64,000 bases of DNA. Source: Rubrivivax rivuli. GTDB lineage: Bacteria; Pseudomonadota; Gammaproteobacteria; Burkholderiales; Burkholderiaceae_C. The notes below the pieces were generated by a model. That model did not search any database and had not been told where the DNA came from. It worked only from the letters and a program-made list of their open reading frames with translations. The DNA lies in assembly GCF_004016505.1 (NCBI RefSeq), contig NZ_SACR01000003.1, forward strand, positions 62,001 through 126,000. Direction: 5' to 3'. The translations under genes and the position numbers were made by a program. This document shows, piece by piece, positions 28,131 through 34,808 of the stretch (position 1 is the first letter of the stretch; each line of letters begins with the position of its first letter).

Positions 28131-28154
28131 CAACTTGCAAGTTGCCCTTAAGGG
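28131..28154. promoter_or_regulatory. Two adjacent palindromes between LuxR gene and divergent gene
   Basis: CAACTTGCAAGTTG (28131-28144) is a perfect 14-bp palindrome, immediately followed by the perfect 10-bp palindrome CCCTTAAGGG (28145-28154). They sit in the 111-bp divergent promoter region, the expected place for a LuxR-type operator. The 14-bp site is shorter than a classic 20-bp lux box. Confidence 0.6.
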
Positions 28155-28203
28155 GCTGCGGTGCAATCGTGAGGCCCTGTCTTTCCAACAAGGGAGTAAC
28201 GCT

Positions 28204-28680
28204 ATGAGCTTGCAGCCGTGGAGTGCTGTCGATGAGCGGGCCATTGAGTGGTGCGTGCCGCAGGACGAATCTGGAATGCCGGACTTGGGCCACTTCAGCA
28301 CCACCGTCGTTCGGTTGGGCAACGCAGGTTGCGCCAGCGGAATCGCGTACTGGGCCAACGTGTTCAAGGGCCAAACCTTATACATCGCATTTGACTGGGT
28401 CGAGGTTCGCCAGGGCGTCCCGATTCTGACAGACCCCAATGCAATCGTGACGAACCTGAAGCTGGTTGATGAGGCTGGAGTCGAGATTTCGGAACTGGCA
28501 CACGTCGCCCAAATCACTCGGATGGTTCACGACCTGAACTGGCAGCAATATGCTGCCGAAGCGGCCAAGCAGTATCGGCTTGATACCGTGGCCTGCAGGC
28601 TGACGTTGACGCGGCAAGCTGCCCCCCCGTACGGGCATGAGCGGGAACGCCAGGCCCGGGAATTGCGAAAGGCTGCCTGA
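28204..28680 (+). CDS. Hypothetical protein divergent from the LuxR solo
   Basis: A 158-residue soluble protein with AAGGGAGTAACGCT before the ATG at 28204. It shows a beta-rich body (HFSTTVVRLGNAGCASGIAY, QTLYIAFDWVEVRQGVPIL) and a helical, basic C-terminus (RLTLTRQAAPPYGHERERQA). No family is recognised. It is one of the few plus-strand genes in the module. Its promoter region is shared with luxR and holds the palindromes, so it is the most likely regulated target. Confidence 0.65.
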   Translation: MSLQPWSAVDERAIEWCVPQDESGMPDLGHFSTTVVRLGNAGCASGIAYWANVFKGQTLYIAFDWVEVRQGVPILTDPNAIVTNLKLVDEAGVEISELAHVAQITRMVHDLNWQQYAAEAAKQYRLDTVACRLTLTRQAAPPYGHERERQARELRKAA

Positions 28681-28713
28681 GCCTGCGTAGCACTGAGATG
28701 ACAAGAAGAAAAG

Positions 28714-28752
28714 CGCCATGACGGCCTGTCTCTCGGACGGGGCGTCATGGCG
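28714..28752. terminator. Bidirectional terminator-like hairpin
   Basis: CGCCATGACG (28714-28723) and CGTCATGGCG (28743-28752) form a 10-bp perfect stem with a 19-base loop, preceded by an A-rich stretch (ACAAGAAGAAAAG). It lies between the plus-strand 158-residue gene and the convergent DUF7673-type gene. Confidence 0.6.
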
Positions 28753-28796
28753 TTGTGGCTCCTTGTGGCCATCGGCGCGTAGGCGCCTGGCGAAGG

Positions 28797-29363
28797 TCAG
28801 CCTGACGCTGCGAGCGTTCGCCGCAAGCGTTCGGCCGCGCGAGGGTGTGCCTTGAGCGCTGCGCGCAATTGCTCATCGTCGTAGCCTTCGATCTGCGACA
28901 AGGCGGCCGATGCGTTCATGAGGTCGAGCAGCTCGTAGCTCTTGAACATCCGCTCCAAGCGGTCGCCGCCGCCCTCGAAGTAGTGGTGGATCTCCAACTC
29001 GGGAGCGTGGTCCATGGCCAGGACGTTGAGCGCGTCCTGGTGGAACTGGCCACCGAGCAGGCGCAGCTCGGTGAGGTCCATCCGGAATCGCCCCCCGTTG
29101 TAGATCGAAGCCAGGAAGGCTGCGATCACGCGGCTGCTGCCGGTGCGGTTCTTCTCGGCGAAGTCGAACAGTCGCTTGAGGGATGCCACGCCTTGCTCCT
29201 GCTTTGAAGCGCGAGCGCGCTGCGCATCCGCTGCGGCCGCGTCCCAGCGCGTGTCGCCGGCCTTGAACTCTTCGATCATGGCGTTGAAGGCGTTGAGCCT
29301 GTCACCAGGGAACTCCACCGTCGCTGAGACAGTGGTTGCGGTCTTGATGGGAAGTCGGTCCAT
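28797..29363 (-). CDS. DUF7673-like hypothetical protein of the element
   Basis: A 188-residue mostly helical protein. The central part (QGVASLKRLFDFAEKNRTGS, then SRVIAAFLASIYNGGRFRMD, then LTELRLLGGQFHQDALNVLA) matches a conserved domain found on integrative elements, with the NGGRF...LRLL core. The C-terminal extension has HHYFEGGGDRLERMFKSYEL and a helix rich in Ala. Function is unknown. GGAGTTACTCCC precedes the start at 29363. Confidence 0.62.
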   Translation of the reverse strand: MDRLPIKTATTVSATVEFPGDRLNAFNAMIEEFKAGDTRWDAAAADAQRARASKQEQGVASLKRLFDFAEKNRTGSSRVIAAFLASIYNGGRFRMDLTELRLLGGQFHQDALNVLAMDHAPELEIHHYFEGGGDRLERMFKSYELLDLMNASAALSQIEGYDDEQLRAALKAHPRAAERLRRTLAASG

Positions 29364-29470
29364 GGGAGTAACTCCTTAAGTGTGTGGCGCACGCCGTGCG
29401 GCGGGCGCTGCATATGAGAAGGGGAAGACCGGCCGGCAGCCGCCGGCACGGTCCTCAGCTCGTCAAGTCA

Positions 29471-30286
29471 TCAGGGCGCCAGCGCGCTGAGCCAGTCCTT
29501 GAGGGCCAGAGCCCTGTCCGACTGCCTCGATCGCTGACCCAGGGTCTGCACTCGTTCAGCGAAGCGCTCGGGATCAGTGGCCACGGCTTTAGCCAGGCGC
29601 TTGGCCGCAGCCGTGGTGAGCTGACGCGGATCACGCAGCAGGGCAACGGCTTCTTTGGGCAGTTGGGCCAGGCCGCAGGCGTTGGCCACGTCAAACAGGT
29701 CTCGACCCAGGCGTTCCGCCAGGCGGCGCCGCGATGGGTACAGGCCAGCCTGCAGCGCGGCCTCGTACAGGCAGCCTCGCTCGTACAGGGATGCCCGCTC
29801 AATGCCGTTGGAGGCATCGAGCTCCTCCAACGCGCGAAGCGCGTCCACAGGCTCGATGGCTGTGAGCACGGGCAAGCCAAGCTCCAGACAGGCCTGCAGG
29901 CGCAAGGAGCCAAACACGAGCTCAAAGCGCCCTGGCAGGCCGGGCCGAACCTTGATCGGCTGCACGTTCCCGCCCGTTGTGGTGATGGAGGCCTTCAGCG
30001 CAGCGAAGGCCTGGTCAGTGGTGGACTGTGGCGCGCGGAAGCGCAACCATGCCGGCGTGTGAATCACCAGCGGGTCCAGCCTGGCCAGCGAGGCCGCGGA
30101 GGCTGCGAAGTCTGCTGCCTTGGCCATCGAGGCGAGGTGCGCCTTGGCCATGCGCGCACCCGTCGACGAACCATCTTCGACTGCGGCCAGCAGTATCGGC
30201 AGCACTTCCTGCCAGCTCTCGGGGCCAGTGGGAACTGTCAGCACGTCAGGTGCAGCCACCGACGTGCTCTGTGGTGTGGATTCCAT
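29471..30286 (-). CDS. ParB/Spo0J-type nuclease-fold DNA-binding protein
   Basis: A 271-residue protein from ATG 30286. Residues 85-150 have the ParB N-terminal fold (QAFAALKASITTTGGNVQPI, then ELVFGSLRLQACLELGLPVL), with the G(S/E)xR box read as GSLRLQA. Residues 175-245 are a helix-turn-helix section (SRRRLAERLGRDLFDVANAC, then KEAVALLRDPRQLTTAAAKR). The box is less complete than in CTP-binding ParB proteins, so it may be a KorB-like regulator rather than a partition protein. A GC hairpin lies in its leader. Confidence 0.75.
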   Translation of the reverse strand: MESTPQSTSVAAPDVLTVPTGPESWQEVLPILLAAVEDGSSTGARMAKAHLASMAKAADFAASAASLARLDPLVIHTPAWLRFRAPQSTTDQAFAALKASITTTGGNVQPIKVRPGLPGRFELVFGSLRLQACLELGLPVLTAIEPVDALRALEELDASNGIERASLYERGCLYEAALQAGLYPSRRRLAERLGRDLFDVANACGLAQLPKEAVALLRDPRQLTTAAAKRLAKAVATDPERFAERVQTLGQRSRQSDRALALKDWLSALAP

Positions 30287-30310
30287 GAGGTGTCTTTCAG
30301 ATGGAACGAA

Positions 30311-30343
30311 GGCGGGCGCCGCCTCGGTAGAGGGGCGCCCGCC
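30311..30343 (-). other. 9-bp hairpin in the ParB-like gene leader
   Basis: GGCGGGCGC (30311-30319) and GCGCCCGCC (30335-30343) with a 15-base loop, 25 bp upstream of the start codon at 30286. Confidence 0.65.
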
Positions 30344-30396
30344 GACGAATGGTGTGGACTGCGCAGCCAGGTCTCGACCCGGCTGCAGGTGCTTTC

Positions 30397-30645
30397 TCAG
30401 GGCTCGGAGCGCTGGGTCCACATGCCAGCGGCCAGGGCCAGGTCGGCAGCCTCCTGGCGGGGCCAGTACTGCACGGACTCGCGGCTGCAGGGACCGTCTT
30501 CGCTCGCAGTGCCGATGTAGAACCCGCGTGCCGACTGCAGGACAGTCAGTGGCAGGTGCTTGTTGCAGTAAGCCTTGGCCAGCAGCCCGAAGGGCCTGCC
30601 GTTCAGTGCGCTGGTGGCTGTGACAGTGGATGCTGTTGAGTTCAT
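30397..30645 (-). CDS. Small hypothetical protein of the element
   Basis: An 82-residue protein starting at ATG 30645. It contains RPFGLLAKAYCNKHLPLTVL, GFYIGTASEDGPCSRESVQY and an Ala-rich C-terminal helix. The layout (tryptophan/tyrosine-bearing segment after a Cys) recalls small proteins seen on clc-type elements, but there is no functional call. CCGAAGGAAAGCACC precedes the ATG. Confidence 0.6.
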   Translation of the reverse strand: MNSTASTVTATSALNGRPFGLLAKAYCNKHLPLTVLQSARGFYIGTASEDGPCSRESVQYWPRQEAADLALAAGMWTQRSEP

Positions 30646-30676
30646 GGTGCTTTCCTTCGGTTGAGATGGGATGGAA

Positions 30677-30704
30677 GGGAAGCGCCCAGCGGGGCGAACT
30701 TCCC
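30677..30704 (-). other. Two-tier hairpin in a gene leader
   Basis: GGGAAG pairs with CTTCCC and CGCCC with GGGCG around a 4-base loop, 32 bp upstream of the start codon at 30645. Confidence 0.65.
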
Positions 30705-31268
30705 CGGTGGGTTGATGAAAACGAAGCAGCTCCCAGCCCCTTGTGGAGCCCCTGAACCCCTGCAGGAGCCAGTTCAGGTGAGGCGGCCATGCACGTGTGT
30801 GCACGGCCTAGGCGCACCTTGACGCGGTGCCTTCGGATCGACGCGAGGTCGATCAACGGGGAAATCGGTGTGCTCTGGTGAACCTGGTTGTTCAAGACCT
30901 CGAACGCGGCCGCGCTGGCCAGCGTGGATGGGCTGAGGGCTTGAAGAACCCGGCCCGGATGGACCGTGTTCAGGATCGACAGCGTCTGCGCTACCGGGCG
31001 TATGAAACCCATGCCTTGGCTTCTGACCGGCGTGTCCTCTTCTTGCAGACTGACGGACACCACTACGACGCTCTTGACCGCTTCACCGCGAAACGGCACC
31101 ACACATGGGGCTGTGGCCTCCCTGAAGAGACGATTCCGCGCGAGCGAGAGCTTTTTCCAGGAGAGCCGAGCTCCCCTCGAAAAAGCCCGCTGACGCGAGC
31201 TGTGAGCAGTGCAAGCACGCTGCCGGTGGGCGACGTGGCTTGCATGCATGGCCGATGTGCGCCGACCG
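30705..31268. other. Gap between element genes with a promoter-like dyad
   Basis: No convincing gene. The near-perfect dyad GGCCATGCAC-N4-GTGCACGGCC at 30785-30808 resembles in position and base content the GTGCC-N6-GGCAC dyad of the duplicated leader. A CTGCAGGAGCC segment near 30766 also matches those leaders. It is therefore probably a promoter/operator for the 82-residue and ParB-like genes. Confidence 0.45.
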
Positions 31269-31949
31269 TCAGGCCGGCACGGCTTCCTTGGCAGGTTGGG
31301 TGGACGTGGACCACGACTGCGACTTGGGGTCGAAGGCGTAGCCCAGGGTGCGAAGACGATCGCGCTGCTTGCGGAACATTTCGCGGTCGACCGAGGGGTC
31401 GAGCTTGATGAGTTCCTTGCGCTTGAGCAGCGCGTAGATCTCGTCACCGAACAGCTGCTCGTCGGCAGCGACGTCGCTCGCAGGCTTGGCAGCAGCGGGT
31501 GCGGCGGCCACAGGGTTGGCGTTGCCCTCGCGTGGGCTGCTGCGAGGCTGACGCGGCGTGGGCGCGGCCGACTCAGGGGAGGGTGCCATGCTTGCGGCCG
31601 AAGTCGCAGTCGAAGCCTGAGCATGTGCCTGCTGGTGGCTCTGCGATTCGATGGGATCGGGCTCGGGGGGCGAGCTCGGTGCCGGCGCGGTCTCGTCGGC
31701 CTCGTCGATCAGGATCTCTTCGAGCGTGGCGCGGTTCTTCACGAATACGCGGCCACGCCACGAGAAGCTGTCCGGCGCGATCCACTTGATGAGGAAATCG
31801 CCCGTGTACTTGCCCGGCTCGAACTCCTCGATGAGGGAATCCTTGACCTCGAACTCGCCGATCTCGGTGTTGAGGTCGCCGATGTTGAAGGCGCCCCGTG
31901 CGCTGTTCTTGCGCTGAATGGTGATGGTCCCGCGGACTCGGATAGACAT
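31269..31949 (-). CDS. DUF3275 family protein of integrative elements
   Basis: A 226-residue protein. Residues 1-75 are a beta-rich domain (RVRGTITIQRKNSARGAFNI, then EFEPGKYTGDFLIKWIAPDS, then RVFVKNRATLEEILID) typical of DUF3275. A Pro/Ser/Ala-rich linker follows (residues 80-155), then a C-terminal helical domain (EQLFGDEIYALLKRKELIKL, then REMFRKQRDRLRTLGYAFDP). The family is nearly confined to SPI-7/PAPI-1/clc-type elements and its function is unknown. A small hairpin (CGGGA-N8-TCCCG) lies in its leader. Confidence 0.82.
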   Translation of the reverse strand: MSIRVRGTITIQRKNSARGAFNIGDLNTEIGEFEVKDSLIEEFEPGKYTGDFLIKWIAPDSFSWRGRVFVKNRATLEEILIDEADETAPAPSSPPEPDPIESQSHQQAHAQASTATSAASMAPSPESAAPTPRQPRSSPREGNANPVAAAPAAAKPASDVAADEQLFGDEIYALLKRKELIKLDPSVDREMFRKQRDRLRTLGYAFDPKSQSWSTSTQPAKEAVPA

Positions 31950-32534
31950 GCCTGCTCCTTTGGTTGAGGCTGGTGGGGAAGAAAAGCCTCCAGGACATGC
32001 CCATCCCTGGCGGGATTGGGTAGTCCCGCAAGGCGTTGGGGTGAGAGGTGTGCAGCGACCAGCCAGCCTGAGAAGACAGGGGCCGGATCAGCAGGTGCTG
32101 AGCGAGCGGCTCAGCGAGGTGTGAGGACGATGGAGAGGAAGAGGGCGAGGCTGTGCCTCGCCGTTCCAGCAACAACGTCGTGAGCGGGGTTCAGCCGGTC
32201 ACGTCTGGGCGGGTACTGTGGCACGCCAGAAGTTGTGGGGTTCGGGTGCACAGGGAGCTCCGCCGGTCATTCATGGCCCGCGAAGTCGGGCCGTGCATCG
32301 ATCGCACTCCAGTGCCTTGCGACCCGGGGGTCGAAGACAGCACCGTCATTGCAGGAGCCGAACGGTGTCAGGGATCACGTTTTAGGAACATGCAAACCGG
32401 GCGCGGCTTGAGTTACCGGGAAGCCGCCAACACGGGAACGAACTTGGGCACTTGGCTTTCTTCATCGGCCTGTTGTGCTGGCCGCTGAAGAAAGCCCCCT
32501 CATGGAGGGCTTGGGGCGTGAAGGTGCGGGGCGA
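31950..32534. other. Gap with structured leader of DUF3275, no gene
   Basis: About 585 bases. The first 100 are the DUF3275 leader. Around 32345, TTGCAGGAGCCGAACGGTGTCAGGGA recalls the duplicated leader's distal half. Open frames are short and look non-coding. Confidence 0.4.
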
Positions 32535-32669
32535 TCACTCGCTCCGGGATCTGCGCTCCTTCTCGGCGTGCTTGCGATCCGTCCAGTGGACGAACCAGGC
32601 AGAGCCGAGGGACAGGGCAATCAGTACCCATCCGATCAAGACGGAAGCAATCTGCTGCTCAGTCGACAT
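32535..32669 (-). CDS. 44-residue single-pass membrane protein
   Basis: An ATG at 32669 with a textbook Shine-Dalgarno (AAAGGAGGTCAAGG) opens a 44-codon frame: a short N-terminus, one membrane segment (IASVLIGWVLIALSLGSAWF) and a charged tail (RKHAEKERRSRSE). It overlaps the upstream 72-residue gene by 11 bp, so translation is probably coupled. It may be a small subunit or holin-like or toxin-like peptide; no family is recognised. Confidence 0.7.
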   Translation of the reverse strand: MSTEQQIASVLIGWVLIALSLGSAWFVHWTDRKHAEKERRSRSE

Positions 32670-32877
32670 CCTTGACCTCCTTTGGCTGCGGTGCCTCTTG
32701 GCTCCGAAGCACCCACAAGGCTCCTGCTTCGATGACCGCGAACGCGACGAGCGCGTGCACGAACATCAACCAGTCACCTTTGGTGTAGGAAGTGTAGCCA
32801 ACCACCGCGAAGTACGCGATGGCGGCCTTGTCGATCACCGAAGTCAGATGCTTGCGCTGGTCGTAGTTCAGCCGCAT
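32659..32877 (-). CDS. 72-residue small membrane protein
   Basis: A small protein with two hydrophobic stretches (KAAIAYFAVVGYTSYTKGDW and LMFVHALVAFAVIEAGALWV) between a basic start (RLNYDQRKHLTSVID) and an acidic tail (KEVKDVD). It overlaps the following 44-residue gene and starts 6 bp after the STY4534-like gene ends, so the three form one unit. The pair of tiny membrane proteins could make a complex. No family is recognised. Confidence 0.65.
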   Translation of the reverse strand: MRLNYDQRKHLTSVIDKAAIAYFAVVGYTSYTKGDWLMFVHALVAFAVIEAGALWVLRSQEAPQPKEVKDVD

Positions 32878-32882
32878 TGCGT

Positions 32883-33398
32883 TCAGGCGTGAGCCGGGAC
32901 GCGCTGTGGGCTGCTGTCATCACCGCACGCACTGCCGGGGCTGCCTTCGTCGTCGTCACCTCGCGGTGCGTCGGACTCGGGAGCAGCGTTGCGCGGCACG
33001 AGCGGGATGTCGATCTTCTGGCCGTTGACCTTGGCGAAGGTCACCTGCAGAAGGCGCGCCTTGAGGCCTTGGCCTTGTTTCATTTCGCCGGATTCGCGAT
33101 CGGGGTACTCGTAGAAGTCGGGCTTCGGGTCACCGGCGCGGAAGCCGACGATGACCTTGTGCTTGGCGTCGACGTCGTCCTTGAGCTGGTCGATCGCCAG
33201 CTTGGCGATCTGGCCCACGACGATGCAGTCGATGCTGACGTACTCGACCGAGTCCGCCCTGCCCATCATGGCGTTGATGGTGCAGGCCAGGTACTTCGGA
33301 CCCTTCTTCGGCGTGACGAGACGGACGCGGTTCAGATAGCCGACGCCTTCGATGATGAGGTCGAAGGACTGGGCTTGTTGCGATTGAGCTTGGTTCAT
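32883..33398 (-). CDS. STY4534-type (DUF3577) element replication/maintenance protein
   Basis: A 171-residue protein from ATG 33398. The sequence SFDLIIEGVGYLNRVRLVTPKKGPKYLACTI... and YVSIDCIVVGQIAKLAIDQL is characteristic of DUF3577, known from SPI-7 (STY4534) and related elements, where it is annotated as an ICE replication-type, SSB-like protein. The C-terminus is acidic and Asp/Ser-rich (SDAPRGDDDEGSPGSACGDD), as in many single-stranded-DNA-binding proteins. It marks the element as SPI-7/PAPI-1/clc-like. Its leader is copy B of the duplicated structured repeat. Confidence 0.82.
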   Translation of the reverse strand: MNQAQSQQAQSFDLIIEGVGYLNRVRLVTPKKGPKYLACTINAMMGRADSVEYVSIDCIVVGQIAKLAIDQLKDDVDAKHKVIVGFRAGDPKPDFYEYPDRESGEMKQGQGLKARLLQVTFAKVNGQKIDIPLVPRNAAPESDAPRGDDDEGSPGSACGDDSSPQRVPAHA

Positions 33399-33415
33399 GG
33401 TGAATCTCCGTTGAA

Positions 33416-33599
33416 GAAAAAACGGGGACGCACCATCCCCAGCGGGGATGTGTGACATCCCAATGGGGTTGATGAAGAGAGAAGAACTCCAGTGGGTCTG
33501 GATCAAGCGATCCAGCCCCACCACCGCTGTTACAGGAGCCTGGCGGTGTTGGGCGTGCCGTGCGTGGCACATACGGACCGAAGCTGTCGGTCGAGCAGT
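33416..33599 (-). repeat. Duplicated structured leader, copy B
   Basis: A near-identical partner of 26182-26362, lying 18 bp upstream of the STY4534-like start. Differences are few (for example CCCAATGGGG versus CCCCATAGGG, and TCTGG versus TCCGG), yet the stems GGGGATG/CATCCC and GTGCC/GGCAC are retained. Confidence 0.8.
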
Positions 33600-34185
33600 G
33601 TCTGGGATTCTGCGCGCGGCAGGCGAGGCCTGCAAGGGCGACATTGACATGCACAGGAAGCGAGCTGCTGCGCGACTGCGCATGGTCGGAAAGGTGCTGT
33701 TCACCCCTCGGAGCACTGCTATAGCTCTGGTAACGGCAGCTCAGGCCACAGCCGGGCCCAGTGGCCCTTGTGCAGCGGTTGCAGCCGGTGGCCGCCGGCG
33801 GGCGTACTCACGCTGACCGACACCAAGCGGTCGCTGGGCCCGGCAACCGCCGGCGGCGTGAAGGTCAGCTGTACGGGGTACAGCGGCCGCAGGCCTCGCG
33901 CGAGCTGATCAGCTCCACGCCACTGACTGCTTCGGTGGGCCGCGACGGCTCACTGCCGACCCCGAGCAGCTGTTGAACTTTGTCGATGGACATCCGATGA
34001 GCGGTCGCTCAACCCTCGAGCCGCGCTGCCGCAGCGGATCTGCTTGACGGGTTAAGCCAGGCTCGGCGGCGCTCAAGCAGCGAGTTCATGTTCCCGACGG
34101 AAGTTTGCGAACCTCGACTGTTTCGCTCGCTTTAGCCCCAGCAAGGACAAGAGAATACGACCCTGTGCTCAGAAAGCCAGGCCGC
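33600..34185. other. Gap between element core and cargo, remnant-like
   Basis: No gene is supported. Around 33773-33836 the sequence CAGCGGTTGCAGCCGGTG ... ACTCACGCTGACCGACACCAAGCGGTCGCT is shared with 47711-47775, which suggests dispersed remnants of one ancestral element. This is the junction from element genes to cargo of lower GC. Confidence 0.4.
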
Positions 34186-34797
34186 TCAGTTGGAGTCAAT
34201 CAAGCGCCGAAGGTAAGGCTGTGGAAATTCCGTCGCCCCGCGTTGGGGCACTTTAACGCCTTTCAGCGACGTGGCCACCAAGATCATGAAATCCATGCAA
34301 TCATTTTCACCCAGCGTGTAGATACCTTTAAACGTGAGGCTCTCAAGGACGGGAATGTCGGTCAGCGGGAAGGCAAAGGACCATGCGCGGTCGAACGCCG
34401 ACTTGTCCACCTGCGCGACGAGACACTTTTCCTTCACGCTGCTGTAGTTTTCTTCCTTGAGGTAGCCATCGGCGTCCACCCCCAACCAGCCTTTGTAGCT
34501 CAGCGCAGCCTTGGCTGCACCTGATGATGTGGTGAAGCCCAGTGACAAAATCCGAGGCCGCGCGTTTTGTTTCGGCCGGTGGGCATACGTGACAAACGCA
34601 TGCCCTGGGATGTTGCCGCTGGGCGATGGCCGAGAGCACAACGAAATCTCATAGCCTCCCGCGGGGTCTGACATGGTGCGCAGATCCAGCACCTTGTGGG
34701 GCGCAGCCCACGCCATAGAAACCGCACAAATCCCCGCCATGCCAGCAGCCATTTGCCAGGCAAAGGGCCCAACCCATTGTTCGGACTCAAAATACAT
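34186..34797 (-). CDS. Secreted hypothetical partner of the MACPF-like protein
   Basis: A 203-residue protein (start ATG 34797; later Met alternatives exist) with a hydrophobic signal-like segment ending MAGICAVSMAWAAPHKV. The mature part includes GGYEISLCSRPSPSGNIPGH, YKGWLGVDADGYLKEENYSS and a Cys-bearing YTLGENDCMDFMILVATSLK. The last segment has the layout of the nucleophile helix in NlpC/P60- or LapG-like cysteine peptidases (N-D-C). With a His in IPGHAFVTY, a papain-like enzyme is possible but unproven. It lies 11 bp after the MACPF-like gene, so the two are a coupled pair. Confidence 0.6.
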   Translation of the reverse strand: MYFESEQWVGPFAWQMAAGMAGICAVSMAWAAPHKVLDLRTMSDPAGGYEISLCSRPSPSGNIPGHAFVTYAHRPKQNARPRILSLGFTTSSGAAKAALSYKGWLGVDADGYLKEENYSSVKEKCLVAQVDKSAFDRAWSFAFPLTDIPVLESLTFKGIYTLGENDCMDFMILVATSLKGVKVPQRGATEFPQPYLRRLIDSN

Positions 34798-34808
34798 CCG
34801 TGGCACTC

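Noticed and set aside
29471..31624. A 717-codon frame including the ParB-like protein
   Set aside because: Only the last 271 codons look coding; the rest is low-complexity sequence overlapping leaders and the DUF3275 gene in another frame.
23741..33599. The hairpins considered as a CRISPR array
   Set aside because: Stems differ in sequence and spacing is set by genes, not by uniform spacers.
33448..33976. Plus-strand frames overlapping leader copy B and beyond
   Set aside because: They arise from the repeat and remnant sequence and differ from those in copy A.
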